A DNA stretch of 64,000 nt from Anniella stebbinsi (GCA_029215795.1 JARDYH010000001.1:197415654-197479653), one strand, 5' to 3'. Shown: positions 1-11,225, counted from the stretch's first letter. The notes: generated by a model not told the origin, from the letters alone. Program-made: numbers and translations.

Positions 1-307
1 GATAAAATCCAGGTCAGGGCTCATGTAACTAACAGTTGTAGAGAAAAGGGAATTTCAGCCAGTGTCATTTGTATGCAATTAGTTCCTGGTGAAATTCCCT
101 CTTCATCACAACAGTTAAGGTTGCAGGGGCTCTGCCCTCTTTTGTATCTGGTCACTCTAGTATAGTGCCTGCACCTTTAACTGTTGTGATGAAGAGGGAA
201 TTTCACCAGGAACTAATTGCATACAAATGACACTGGCTGAAATTCCCTTTTCTCTACAACTGTTAAAGTTACATGAGCCCTGATGTGGATTTTAACTGGT
301 CACCCTA
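1..307. mobile_element. Palindromic hAT MITE, family P, cut by the left window edge
   Basis: This is a non-autonomous DNA transposon whose two halves are inverted copies of each other. The block at 41-130 reappears inverted at about 180-270. The right end reads GGTCACCCTA, the family P terminus. Other copies lie at 8579, 14180, 50034 and 60398. The TAGGGTGACC end and the 8-bp TSDs of sister copies point to hAT. The left terminus lies outside the window. It has no coding capacity. Confidence 0.8.
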
Positions 308-914
308 TGTGATGTGCATTGCATGAAGTGCCACACCCTGAAGCTAACAAGCACCCTCCCTTCCTTTGCCCAGTGTTGAGCATACTGACAGCATTTGAGA
401 CTTGTGTGGATTCCCTATTGATTACGCCAGCTTAACTTTAACTGGATTGTGACTATAGTGTTTTATTCCCCAGTGGCTCCTCCCCCAGCATTCCAGCTTA
501 ATCTGTTTGAAAGAAGCCTATCCAAGAATTAACTCTGTTAAGTGTATGACTTTCGAACAAAAGAACTTCAACAGGAGACTCCAACATAAAACTGATAAAT
601 TATAATTTATCAGGAAATTCAATTCTCTCACCGACAGCTTTGAATAAAGATAACGTTTTTTGGGTTTTGTTTTAAATCCCATTGCATAGGTTACTTAACT
701 CACTAATGGCAGGGTGTTTATGTTATTATCAACTTGCTAATGGTCACTCTAATACCTCTGCATGTACAGTCTGTACTTTTTGCATGACTTTCTTTCTGAT
801 GTTACTTATCATTTCCCTCTGACTCAACCGTATGAATAATACTTTGAATAATACTTCATGCATCTAATGAAGTGGACTCTAGGCCATGAAAACTTATGCC
901 ATGATATATTTATA
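308..914. other. Unassigned AT-rich stretch
   Basis: I see no coding signal, tandem array or recognisable repeat in this stretch. Confidence 0.5.
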
Positions 915-1135
915 GGCTCAATTCGGACGACACAATAAACAACTGGTGTGGGGGAAACAATCGTCAGTTGTTTTGACTATTGTGTCATTCCAATACTGCC
1001 ATAGTCAACTCAGCGCTGATCCTAATCCACACCACAGTTGATTATTTATTACCATGTTGTTTGGGGAGTACCCCCTAGGGTTAGGGTTAGGGTTAGTCAA
1101 CCCACCATTGACTATCGTGTCGTCCGAATTGAGCC
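915..1135. mobile_element. 221-bp MITE with GGCTCAATTCGGACGAC ends
   Basis: The terminal inverted repeats begin GGCTCAATTCGGACGACAC and the flanks carry a possible 3-bp duplication, ATA, at 912-914 and 1136-1138. A second copy in opposite orientation lies at 37195-37420 and is flanked by AGA. A 3-bp TSD suggests PIF/Harbinger, although ATA and AGA are not the usual TWA target, so the superfamily is tentative. It is noncoding. Confidence 0.75.
1076..1096 (+). repeat. Short telomere-like run (TTAGGG, about 3.5 units)
   Basis: Between 1076 and 1096 the sequence is TAGGG followed by uninterrupted TTAGGG units. It lies inside the MITE at 915-1135. The sister copy at 37195-37420 has about 30 bp of unrelated sequence at the same point. 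Confidence 0.9.
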
Positions 1136-1186
1136 ATAGTCTTTAAGATGTTGCAGGACTCTTCATGGTTTTTGCTGCAGCAGACT

Positions 1187-1275
1187 ACACAATCCTACAC
1201 CTGTTTACACAGAAGTAAGTCCCACTTTGTTCAATGGGATTTACTCCCAGGTAAGTGTGCATAGGATTGCAACCC
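1187..1275. repeat. Short interspersed repeat with ATAGGATTGC end and CCCA-TTG-AATGGG core
   Basis: This short degenerate repeat opens with ACACAATCCTACAC and closes with GCATAGGATTGCAACCC, so its ends are inverted copies. It has a central TTCAATGGGATTTACTCCC motif. Related copies sit at 13264-13326 and 53311-53402. The class is not certain. Confidence 0.6.
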
Positions 1276-1917
1276 AACGTGACAACTCCTCTAGAAAGAG
1301 CATGAATATTGGACATGTTTCCTAAGTCTACATTGAAAAACAGATTTATTTAGAAATCCCGCTGATTTGAACAGGACTTGCTTCCAAGTAAACATGCTTA
1401 AGGTAGTGGCCTTAGGCGAAAGCAAATCACTGCATGACAAATCAAACAGTAATGGAATGATCTATTTAGCCACTAGACCAGAGAGCAAGGATTATTTGTT
1501 ATGCATAAATTTCCCCATATCTCTAGAACCAGCGGAGAATATGATGGTAGCACTACACTGAATTATGCTACAACAGTGATTTTCCAGTTTTTGTATGTAT
1601 AAAAGAGATAAAGAATGACATTTCCCCCCTAATTTATCTAAGAACGACATGGAGATGAGCTATATATTAGGGGAAAAGGCAGAATAATAAAATGTGAAGA
1701 AAGAAATCTTGATCCATAAGAAAGAAAAACAAAAAACGAAATCCACAGTTAAACGATACCTTTATTAATTCCAACTAAAATGTCAGGTGATACTACCCAA
1801 TTTGTTCCTTTCTCCCAGCAGTTTTAGGTGCTGCTTGAAATTTGCATAGCACCCATTAGAGCCTATTCCATCAGTTTATCTATTTATTAAATGTATTTAT
1901 TCAGTAAATTTATATCA
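1276..1917. other. Unassigned stretch, no gene seen
   Basis: A 64-codon open frame at 1367-1561 has no recognisable domain and looks like a chance frame. About 1343-1395 weakly resembles the AATGGG-core repeat. About 1870-1915 is an AT-rich (TTTA)-type run like an inverted LINE tail. Confidence 0.4.
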
Positions 1918-2476
1918 GGGGCCGATCTACATATGAGGTTTTTGATGTTTTATAAGGGTTATGAAAACTCTTTGGGCCACATGACGCACTCCCTATAACA
2001 TTGTATATCTGAGTTTTTTTAAAACTCACTTCAGTTATATACAATGGTTTCACTTTTAATAAATCGTTTTAAGTAAAATAATGCGTCCTTCCTTACCGTT
2101 TGTGATTCCTGGGGGCAGTGCTTCGTTGACCGGCACCCAAATGATTGGTGGGGAAGAAAGAGGAAGTGGGTGAGTGAACTACAACACTCACAATGCCTAG
2201 CCCTATACTTGCTAGGGTATGACAGAGGAACAAAGGAGGAAGTGGTGACTGAACTACAACCCCCACAATGCCTTGCCCTAAACTCATTGAAAAAACGAAA
2301 GAGAAAGAGACAGGACAGAACAGTGTGTGACTGCACACACCGCTGTAAAGACTGAAGACTGTTCTCCTGTAACGTGAGTACTCAGTAATGTGGCCTAAGA
2401 CGTTTTAGAACGCACCTATTTGGAACGTTTTAAAATACTTTTTAAAACGTTCCAAAGGACTGTGTAGATCGGCCCC
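1918..2476. mobile_element. 559-bp MITE with GGGGCCGATCTACA ends
   Basis: The inverted termini are GGGGCCGATCTACA on the left and TGTAGATCGGCCCC on the right. A diverged inverted copy is present at 55604-56108; both contain the paired TTGGAACGTTTTAAA arms and a CACAATGCCT(T/A)GCCCT motif. In this copy that motif occurs twice in tandem (about 2172-2210 and 2247-2285). No clear TSD is visible. The terminal CCGATCTACAC resembles the Harbinger-like MITEs at 17393 and 58709. The open frames inside are not conserved coding sequence. Confidence 0.7.
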
Positions 2477-3180
2477 TTGTCTTCCCCTAAAATTAGTGAT
2501 GAAGATGGCTGGCAATAAATAACAAAGCTATAAGTGAAACATTAAAATTCATCCAATAAAAACACGGCAGTAAGAAAGAAACAGTCACACCCACCAGCAG
2601 GGCCAGCCCTTTTCTGAGGTGGGATGAACCCCCTGCCTCATACGGTGGAGCAGGAGCAATGGCGAATTGCATGCCCCCCCCTTCACCAAGAGGGTTCCCA
2701 GCTGCCACCTCACTCCAGTGAGGCCACACTGCATTGTGTGCTCCAGAGAGCCCCCCTGGCCCCTTTCCAGCTACAATATATTTACCACAGTAAGAAAGCT
2801 GGGCTCTCTGGAACTGTTGCCTGCCCAGCAGCATACAGCAGATGCTCTTGTGTGCAATAGCGGGAGAGTAACCAGTGGGGCTCTCTGGAGCAGCCATCCA
2901 CCTTCTGACTTGCTCTAGGGACCCTCTCGGGGCAACCCAGAAGGTGGGCTCTCTGAAGATCCACATCAGCTGAAAAAGTGGCTGGCACAGCTCTTCAGAA
3001 AGCTCTGAGGCGGTCTTCCTTCAGAGTCAGGCATTGTGGGAAGTGTGTCCAAGAAGATCACCTGGCACCTCTGGGAGCAAGAAGGCAAAATCAGGCCCCT
3101 GCCAAATGTGTGACTAGGAATCACCCTCATGATAAGAAAATCAGGTTTTACATCCGTTTGGGCCAGTACAGACGTAACAC
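2477..3180. other. Unassigned GC-moderate stretch upstream of the L2 element
   Basis: The phrase GGCTCTCTGGA and variants recur at about 2755, 2808, 2880 and 2945, suggesting an old internally repeated element. Open frames on both strands overlap without any recognisable domain. The far right part may be the degraded 5' region of the following LINE. Confidence 0.35.
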
Positions 3181-3398
3181 TGGCTCCATCTGAACTGTGT
3201 GCCTGGGGAGTTCGGGGGGTCGGGCAAGGGGGTGCCCACATAACTGTGGTCATGAGTAGGGGAAGGTATGGCTATGGGGGAATAACGGGCCAGATGAGGA
3301 GAAGAGGAGCTAGATTTCTTACAGCTATCCCCTCTTCTGGTTCTTCCCCCAACCAGATGGTTCCTGGTGGCCTTACCAGCTGGCCTTCAGGTTTGGTG

Positions 3399-4220
3399 GT
3401 GCTTCTGCTCAATGCCAGGTTGGTCCAAAATAAAATCTCCCTCATCCATGATTTAATTGTGGATGAGGGGGCTGCCCTGGTATGTATCACTGAGACCTGG
3501 GTGGGTGAACTAGGGGGGGGGGTTACTCTCACCCAGCTTTGCCATCCCAGGTACAGTCGGTACAGCACCAGCACCGACTTGAGTGCCGGGGAGTGGGGGT
3601 TGCCGTGGTCTATAGAAATACGATCTCCCTCTTTAAGTTTCCTGTTCATTCGAGTGCTGGTCTTGAGTGTCTCTACTTTGTGCTGGGTACTCAAGACAGA
3701 TTAGGGATCCTGTTGGTGTACCGTCCACCCCGCTGCCCAACAGTCTCCCCGCCTGAGCTGACAGAGGTTGTCTCGGACCTGGTGTTGAGGACACCCAGGA
3801 TGATGGTTCTGGGGGAACTCAAGTGTCATGCTGAGGTTCCTACATCCGGGGTGGGGGGCTCAGGACTTTATGACCACCATGACAACCATAGGACTGTCTC
3901 AACATGTCATCAGCCCAACGCATGCAAAAGGACACACATTTGATTTGGTTTTCTTGACTGGGCAGGAAGATGGTGATCTGAAAGTGGGGGAATTAACATC
4001 TACCCCCTTGTCATGGTCAGATCACTTTCTATTGAGGTTTAGACTCTCGGCGGCCTTTCCGCCTGCAAAGGGGGGGCTATTAAATTGGTCCGCCCCCGAG
4101 GTTAATGAATTCCAATGGATTCCAGAGGGCTCTGGGAGATTTTCCTGCTTGTATGGCTGGTGCTCCTGTCGAAGCCCAGGTTGCTCTGTGGAATGCAGAG
4201 AAGACTCAGGCGTTTGACAT
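3399..4220 (+). pseudogene. LINE endonuclease domain remnant (L2-type)
   Basis: Three overlapping frames together cover an apurinic/apyrimidinic-type endonuclease, which in LINEs nicks target DNA to prime reverse transcription. The first part (3399-3590) contains the NKISLIHDLI helix and the ITETWV motif with the catalytic Glu. The frame then shifts at about 3590-3600 to GVAVVYRNTISL and LGILLVYRPP. The expected GDFN motif is altered to GELK near 3810. A later segment near 4010 keeps SWSDHFLL, the conserved Ser-Asp-His triad. At least two frameshifts separate the parts, so it is inactive. Confidence 0.8.
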
Positions 4221-4679
4221 AATCGCACCTAAGTGCCCTCTCCCTCTGAGCAGAGCCTGACCAGTTCCTTGGTATTCACTTGAGCTGAGGGCAGTGAAGC
4301 AAGAGGGGAGACAGCTAGAACGCAGGTGGAGGAAAACTCGTGCTGAGTCTGATCGAACATGGGTTAGAGCTCACTATCGAGCCTCCTCTGTGGCAGTGAG
4401 GGTGGCAAAGAGACAGCTCTTTTTCACCAGCATTGCGTCTTCTCAGTGTCGCCCAGCTGAGCTTTTCCGGGTGGTTCATCGCCTGTTACACTCTGGGTCA
4501 GGGCGAGAGATGGTGGAACCCTCGGTAGCACGTTGTGATGAGTTTGCATAGCACTTTGAAGATAAAGTCGCTCAGATTCGTCATGAATTGGACACCATAC
4601 TTAATGCAGTTCCACTAGTAGAGGCATTCAGAGCACCGTCTGGTTCAGTTTTATTGGATGAGTTTTAGTTACTGAAGCC

Positions 4680-5645
4680 CAAGGATGTGGACAAGGTGCT
4701 TGGCCAAGTCCGGGTGACCATCTGTGTGCTTGACCCTTGCCCTTCATGGCTCATTACATCAAATAAGGAGGGGATCGTTGGCTGGGTCCAGGAGGTTGTA
4801 AATGCCTCCCTGAGAGAGGGAGTGGTGCTGGCCTCTTTAAAAGAGGCGGTAATGAGACTACTCCTGAAAAAGCCTAACCTGGACCCAGAGGATGTTAACA
4901 GTTATAGGCCGATAGCTTGGTAATATCCCCTTCTTGGGCAAGGTGCTTGAGCGGGTGGTTGCTGGACAACTCCAGGCACTCTTGAATGAAACGGATTATC
5001 TAGATCCATTTCAATCGGATTTCAGGCCTGGTTTTGGAATGGAAACTGCCTTGGTCACCCTGTGGGATGACCTTTGCCGGGAGAGGGACAGGGGGAGTGT
5101 GACCCTGTTGATTCTCTTGGGCCTCTCAGCAGCTTTTGATACCATCAAGCATGGTATCCTTCTGGATAGGCTGTCTGGGTTGGGAGTTGGAGGCACTGCA
5201 TTACAGTGGTTCTGCTTTTACTTGGATGGCCGATTCCAGAAGGTGGTGCTGGGGGATTATTGTTCTGTGCCATGGCGCCTAGGCCATGGGGTCCCACAGG
5301 GCTCTATATTGTCCCCTATGCTGTTCAACATTTATATGAAACCGCTGGGAGATTTGGGTTGAGGTGTCATCAATATGCAGATCACACCCAGCTCTACCTC
5401 TCCTTTTCATCGAACCAAGGTGAGGCAGTGGCTGTTCTGAATCAGTGCTTGGGCACAGTAATGGACTGGATGAGGGCCAACAAACTGAGACTCAATCCAG
5501 ATAAGATGAAGGTACTATTCATGGATGGTTCATCTGTCTGGCTAGGTGATATTCACTCTGTTCTGGATGGGGTTGTGCTTCTCCTAAAGGATCGGGATCA
5601 TAGTTTGGGGTGCTCCTGGATCCGGAATTGTCACTTGAGGCACAG
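4680..5645 (+). pseudogene. LINE reverse transcriptase domain remnant (L2-type)
   Basis: Reverse transcriptase copies LINE RNA at the nicked target. Visible motifs in order are KPNLDPEDVNSYRPIA near 4875-4917, a stop and frameshift, GKVLERVVAGQLQ at 4937, FQSDFRPGFGMETAL, motif A read as LLGLSAAFD, GVPQGSILSP near 5290, then another frameshift and YADHTQLYL at 5374. The first motif A aspartate, part of the catalytic triad, is glycine here (codon 5120-5122). The second aspartate of YADD is histidine (5383-5385). Two catalytic residues are therefore lost in addition to the frame breaks. Confidence 0.85.
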
Positions 5646-6439
5646 GTGAACTCAGTGGCAAAGAGCACCTTTTATCAGCATAGGCTGATATACCAACTGC
5701 GCCCTTATCAGGACAGAGATAGCCTAGCTACAGTTATCCATGCTCTCATAACCTCTCGTCTGGATTGCTGCAATGCATTATACATGGGGCTGCCTTTGAA
5801 AACGGTCCGGAAAATTCAGCTGGTACAAAACAGGGCAGCCAGACTGTTAACAGGGACTGCCCAATGAGACCATATTACTCCTGTCCTTTTCCAGCTTCAC
5901 TGGCTGCCGGTCCAGGTCTGGGCCTGATTCAAATTGCTAGTATTAACATTTAGAGCCCTAAACGACTTGAGGCAAGGTTATCTGAAGGAACACCTCTACC
6001 CATATGTACCTGCCCAGACCCTAAGATTAGCTTCAGGGGTCCTCTTCCATGAGGACTTGCCAAAGGAAGTGAGGTAAGTGGCTACCAGGAGGAGGGCCTT
6101 CTCTGCTATGGCACCCCGGCTGTGGAATGATCTCCCTAGAGAGGTTTGCCTGGCATCTACATTATACTCCTTTAGACACCAGGTGAAGACATTTTTATTT
6201 TCTCAGTATTTTAACAGTTTATCAGTTTAATTTCTAACTTTGCTGTTTTAAATCTGTATTTTAAATCAGTATTAATTTTTGCATTGCTGCTTGGTTTTAT
6301 CCTGCTTGTGTTCTTATATTGTATTTTTATACTGTTGTTTTATATTTTGAATGGTTTTTATGGTTTTAATTTTTGTAAACCGCCCAGAGAGCTTCGGCTA
6401 TTGGGAGGTATAAAAATGCAATAAATAAATAAATATGGA

Positions 6440-8491
6440 TAAGAAATCGAAAGCCAGTCTCAGGAATGCATGTCCCTCCTCCCCTTTTCTGCTCTGGAAC
6501 AAATTGCCCCATCAGCTTTTAATGGACCATCCCAGGCTGGAGGGCCGGGAGGGGGAGTTGCCGTGATCCATAGAAGTTCAATCTCACTCACCAGGAAACC
6601 CCTCCGCCCTGGGATAGGTTGTGAGAGCCTGTACCTTGTGCTGGGCCAAAGAGACAGATTGGGGATACTATTGGTGTACTGCCCACCCAATGGAAACCTG
6701 CTACCCAATGGATTCCCTGACCGAGCTGGCCTCAGATGTGGAGCTGGAAAATCCTTGGACCCTGGTCCTAGGAGATTTCAACATTCATGCTGAGGCTGCC
6801 TTAACAGGACCAGCTCGGGACTTCATGTCCTCCATGACAACCATGGGGCTGTCTCAATTTGTCACCGGCCCAACACATAGGGCAGGGCATATCCTTGACT
6901 TGGTCTTTGCCTCGGGGTGTGAGGGGGTGGTCTGGATATTGGGGGGATGGAAAATTACCCCATTTTCATGCAGACCACTTCCTGGTGAAATTTGGTCTCA
7001 CAGTCTCCCTGCAGAGGTGGGGGACCCATTACGATGGTTCACCCCCAGAGACTTATGGAATCTGAGTGATTCCTGAATGCTCTGGGGGAATTTTCAGTAG
7101 CCAGAGCCGGCGATTCTGTCAAGGCCCTTGTCACACTATGGAACGGTGAGGTGCGAAGGGCCATCGACACAATTGCTCCCGAGTGCCCTCTTCAACACTG
7201 TGGAGCTCAGAAGGATCCCTGGTTTACTGGGGAGCTCCAGGTAATGAAACAGGTCAGAAGATGGCTGGAGCGTAAGTGGCATAAGACTCATTTTGAAGGT
7301 GACCAAACACGCGTAAGAGCATACAATCATGCCTACTGTTTGGCAGTGAAGGCAGCAAAGAAGGCCTCCTTTGCTGCCTCCATTGCATCCTCATGCTGTC
7401 ATCCAGCTGAGCTTTTCCGAGTGGTCTGGGGGTTGCTTATATCTAGCCCACCAAATCCAATACTGGAACCCTCAGAGGCTCGCTGTGAGAAGTTTGCAAG
7501 ATATTTGCGCATAAAATTGCTCACCTTCACGTTGACTGGAACACCACTTTTTATTTCAGTGTCTGTTGAGGTGTCCAGTGCCTCATGCTATCCTGTTTTG
7601 TAGGATCAATTTGTTTTTGGAGCCTGAGGATGTGGACAAGACGCTTGCATATGTATGACCCACCACATGCTCTCTCGACCCTTGCCCATCATGGCTTATT
7701 TGTCAAGCCAGCCATGGGGGGCTGACCAACTGGGTCAGGGGAGTGGTGAATGCATCTCTGTGGGATAGTGTGGTCCCCACAGCCTTGAAGGAGGCAGTGG
7801 GTTGACCACTCTTGAAAAATACCTCCCTTGACCCAGAGATATATGGTAACTATTGTCCGGTCGCCAATACCCCTAGCCACGGCCATTCATGCACTGGTAA
7901 CCTCACGATTAGACTACTGTAATGCGCTCTATGTGGGGCTACCATGTGTGTGGTTCAGAAGCTGCAGCTAGTGCAGAACGCAGCCGCTAGAGTGCTCACG
8001 GGGGCACCTAGCTCTGCTCATATATAACCTGTATTAAAAGAACTGCACTGGCTGCCTATTAACTACTGAGCCACATACAAGGTTATGCTGTTATCCTACA
8101 AAGCCCTAGACAGCTTAGGACCAGCATACCTAGCAGACCGTCTTCCCTTATAGACACCCAGATGACAACTACAATCCTCAGAGGAGGCCCTACTGGCCGT
8201 TCCGAAAAGAACAGAATGCCGCCATGAAGAACCTCGGCGGCGGGCCTTCTCTATAGCAGCACCCACCCTCTGGAAAACCCTCCCTCGTGCGGTTCGGGAG
8301 GCGGAAAACGTAACATCTTTTAAACGCCTCCTGAAAGCATAACTTTTTACACAGGCTTTAGCTGTTTTTTATATCGCTTTTTAAACTTTTAATGTTTTAA
8401 ATTTATCTATACTTGTTCTATGGTTTTTAATTGTGCACTGTCCAGAGAGCTTTGGCTGATAAGCAGGATAAAAATGTAATAAATAAATAAA
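6440..8491 (+). mobile_element. Second L2-type LINE copy, 5'-truncated with the RT core deleted
   Basis: This copy follows directly behind the tail of the previous LINE in the same orientation. It starts within the endonuclease: GGGVAVIHRSSISL near 6550, LGILLVYCPP, then after a frameshift LVLGDFNIHAEA near 6766 and THRAGHILDLVF. The linker region at 7151-7500 includes DPWFTGELQ. At about 7860-7880 the sequence jumps from the region before the RT fingers (YGNYCPV) to the C-terminal AIHALVTSRLDYCNALY, so the catalytic core is missing. It ends with a TAATAAATAAATAAA tail at about 8477-8491. Confidence 0.82.
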
Positions 8492-8578
8492 GCAGTTAAG
8501 GGGAAGGGTTTTTTTGGGGGGGTTGTTTTGTTTTTTGCTAATCAGTGTTTCCTTTTAACCAGGATCTTCAACTATGGT

Positions 8579-8889
8579 TAGGGTGACCATACGAAAAGGA
8601 GGACAGGGCTCCTGTATCTTTAACAGTTGTATTGAAAAGTTGTATTTCAGCAGGTGTCCTTTGTATGCATGCAGCACCTGCTGAAATCCCTTCTTCTTAA
8701 AGCTGCAGGAGCTATACTAGTGTGATCAGATACAAAAGAGGGCAGGGCTCCTGCAGCTTTAACTGTTGTGATGAAGAGGGAATTTTACCAGGTGCTGCAT
8801 GCATACAAAGGACACCTGCTGAAATTCCCTTTTCGTTACAACTGTTAAGGATACAGGAGCCCTGTCCTCCTTTCCGTATGGTCACCCTA
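8579..8889. mobile_element. Family P palindromic hAT MITE, complete, TSD ACTATGGT
   Basis: The termini are TAGGGTGACCATACG and CGTATGGTCACCCTA, and the whole 311-bp element folds back on itself. A perfect 8-bp TSD, ACTATGGT, flanks it at 8571-8578 and 8890-8897. The 8-bp TSD and TAGGG end identify it as hAT-type. It has no coding capacity. Confidence 0.93.
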
Positions 8890-8897
8890 ACTATGGT

Positions 8898-10230
8898 TTA
8901 AAGTTGATTTCAGATCTCGTGTTCAGAAGTGTTGCTTAAAGTCAATGCTTATGTTTCCACGAATCATAGTTAAAGAGGGACAAGGGAAATTCATTTTGGG
9001 GTGTGGGTTAGGGTGGGGAAGGAAAATGTTTTCAAGCCTGGCTCCTGATTTCCTAAGCATGATTAAAGGGAGACCTACATTATATCTAGACTGGACATTT
9101 GAGTTTTGGGTGACCACTTTAAAATGTCAAGTAAATCAGCACCTTTTTGTTTTATTATTTTGTTATGTACACAGGTTATCAATGAACGTGTCATTTTCTA
9201 GATTTACAGACGTAAAAGAGAGAGAGGTGGGGGTCCTTGTTGTTGACAATTTCAATTTTGATGGGGCAGAGAACATAAACCATAGAGAGTACTGAGAGAC
9301 TCAAAGATAAGAGGCATGGCTGTAGATATTGATGAGGCTAACGTTTTTTAAAATTTCTGTTTTGTTAAAATCTGGAAATACATTCAAACTGGAAGTAAAA
9401 GATGGCAGTATTCTATAAATCTCATGTAAACAAATAAGGGAATAAGAATAACTAGTACTGGCAAACCAATATTTTTCTTAGAATTTGGGAAAAAACCCAA
9501 CCCATTATAAGTGACAACTCCTATCCCACAGCAAAGCCATAATTTTAGACTAAATTTACATTGTAATTAGCTTCTTAGAAATGTGAAGAACTTCAATATA
9601 GTTGTCCGTTAATAATCTCACTGCTGTTGGAAAGCCTGTTCCTTCCACCCACACGTGCTATTTAATTAAAATCAGTGTTCCTCATTCTTATAAGACAGTT
9701 ATGAAGAACAGGTGGTACCTAACTTGAAGGTAATGGATGTACGGATCTCAGTTTAATTTCATCATACTAAATGAAATTATCTGACACCTTGCTTGAACCT
9801 TTAATTTCCCACCCTTACAAAACCTACTTTTTGTCTTTCAAAGATTGCACAAATGTTTAGGTTGCTATAAATGTACACGGTACAAGGCTCCAGTCACGAA
9901 AAGGTAAGTTTTCACAATACCAGTATGTTGTATGGCTGAAGAGTCTCTGGTACAAAAGGCTTAATTCCAGTTCATGAAAAAATGGCTTTTCTATAATTGT
10001 ATTTTGTCAAATGTTCAGAGCCTGGAGCTTCATCCTGTTTGGAAACCCTGCTCTCACCTAATCTCAGGTAAATTCCCCATCCTTACTTAGGGCTGTTAAA
10101 ATGCACTCTACACATGCTCAGAAATACTCATTTAAAGTATTTTTCCCAGTAGTTCCAATTTCCCCCCATATCTCAGCTGTTTGGGAGCATCTTTGTCAGC
10201 AAAGCTAGATTTTTGAAGGAAGATATAGAG
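8898..10230. other. Unassigned AT-rich stretch, no gene seen
   Basis: The frame at 8945-9295 (116 codons) has no recognisable motif and no matching neighbour, so I treat it as chance. I see no tandem array and no assignable repeat. Confidence 0.45.
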
Positions 10231-10882
10231 TAGGGCTGTGGAATCTCTCATCATGGGCCAAATCTGACCCTTCTGGGGTCCCAATCCAGCCCCCTGGTCT
10301 CCCCAGAAGGCCACGCCCCTTTCCCCTGACAGTGTGGGTGGTTTTCTGATGTTTGTGCAGGTTTTGCCCATTCTAAAAGGCTGAAATACTTCTCTTAATG
10401 CATTTATTCCTTGATTTAAATCTATTCAACACCTCATAAAATAAAAGTCTCTAGGTGTTTAAAACAACAATCACAGCACAATAAAACCAACCATATAAGA
10501 CTAATAAATGTGCCATGCAGCATAAAATACAACATCAGATATAGAAGGTAAAACCACATTGTAGGGACTAAATAAAAACAAAAACACAAAAATCTGAAAA
10601 TGTTTTTTAAATTCTTCAGAAGGCGTTAAGGGCTCAATCCTATGCATGTTTAGACAGGAAAAAGTCCCACATCAGTTTTCTTTCTTAAAATGCATAGCAT
10701 TGTGCCCTCAATCTAAAAAACATCCTGGTATTTCGAGTAGTTTGGGAATTTTGGCCACACCCCATTACCTTTGGCCTTATCCCCTTTTTGCCTTTAGCCC
10801 CACCCACCAATGGAATGTGGCCCCCGAGAACCTCTCTAAAATTAAATGAGGGCCTTGGGCTGAAAGAGGTTTGTCACCGATG
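10231..10882. mobile_element. Candidate old hAT-type element, imperfect TSD
   Basis: The left end reads TAGGGCTGTGGAATCTCT. The right end, read inverted, resembles it only loosely. The flanks ATATAGAG (10223-10230) and GTCTAGAG (10883-10890) match at 6 of 8 positions. Subterminal segments about 'GGCCACRCCCC' occur on both sides (about 10309 and 10752). The interior holds LINE-tail-like AT-rich sequence and a short repeat at 10631. This is a tentative call. Confidence 0.35.
10631..10709. mobile_element. Short MITE with AATCCTATGCATGTTTAGAC end
   Basis: The left end is GGCTCAATCCTATGCATG and the right end is TGCATAGCATTGTGCCC, an imperfect inverted repeat. Clearer copies of the family are at 16414-16508 and 32644-32769. 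Confidence 0.55.
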
Positions 10883-10890
10883 GTCTAGAG

Positions 10891-11067
10891 CAGTGATCTT
10901 CAACTGGTCCAGACTCGAGACACACCTTGGACTGCCAGCCTGTAACATGGGACAGATTTTCACAATGTTACAATTGCCCAACATGAGGGCAACAGCTTTG
11001 CTGTGCCTTAACTGGACTGATCTCACAACCCACTTTTGGGTCAAGATCCTCCAGTTGACGACCACTG
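10891..11067. mobile_element. 177-bp hAT MITE with CAGTG ends, TSD GTCTAGAG
   Basis: The left end is CAGTGATCTTCAACTGG and the right end is CCAGTTGACGACCACTG. A perfect 8-bp TSD, GTCTAGAG, flanks it at 10883-10890 and 11068-11075. That TSD fits the nTCTAGAn target preference reported for several vertebrate hAT lineages. It is noncoding. Confidence 0.88.
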
Positions 11068-11187
11068 GTCTAGAGGTTATTCTTCATTCTTTTCAAATGT
11101 ATTTTTATTGTTTTTCTTTCAAAGGTAAAAATAAAAGGAAATGTTACAGTTGATATATTGATAGACATATAATTTTATCAAGATAGC

Positions 11188-11225
11188 CAGTGTGATGTAG
11201 TGGCTAAAGCCACTACATCACACTG
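11188..11225. repeat. Perfect 18-bp hairpin (2-nt loop) made from a SINE head
   Basis: Arms at 11188-11205 and 11208-11225 are exact reverse complements around the loop AA. The left arm matches the 5' head of the local tRNA-derived SINE family (AGCCAGTGTGATGTAGTGG); compare the head at 61499. Confidence 0.92.

Larger units (their letters stand above)
3180..6434 (+). mobile_element. L2/CR1-group non-LTR retrotransposon, degenerate copy
   Basis: This is a LINE remnant that once encoded an apurinic-type endonuclease followed by a reverse transcriptase. The endonuclease begins near 3399 (LLNARLVQNK, then ITETWV). Reverse transcriptase motifs run from about 4860 (NSYRPIA) through GVPQGSILSP near 5290 to YADH at 5374-5385. 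The 3' region ends at the CGCCCAGAGAGCTTCGGCTA stretch followed by an (ATAAATA) tail, typical of squamate L2-type LINEs. The reading frame is broken by several frameshifts and stops, so it cannot mobilise itself. The 5' boundary is approximate. L2 is preferred over CR1 because of the tail and the absence of the CR1 ATTCTATGATTC terminus. Confidence 0.85.

Noticed and set aside
1076..1096. A chromosome end or ancient telomere fusion
   Set aside because: Only about 3.5 TTAGGG units, inside one MITE copy, with ordinary sequence on both sides.
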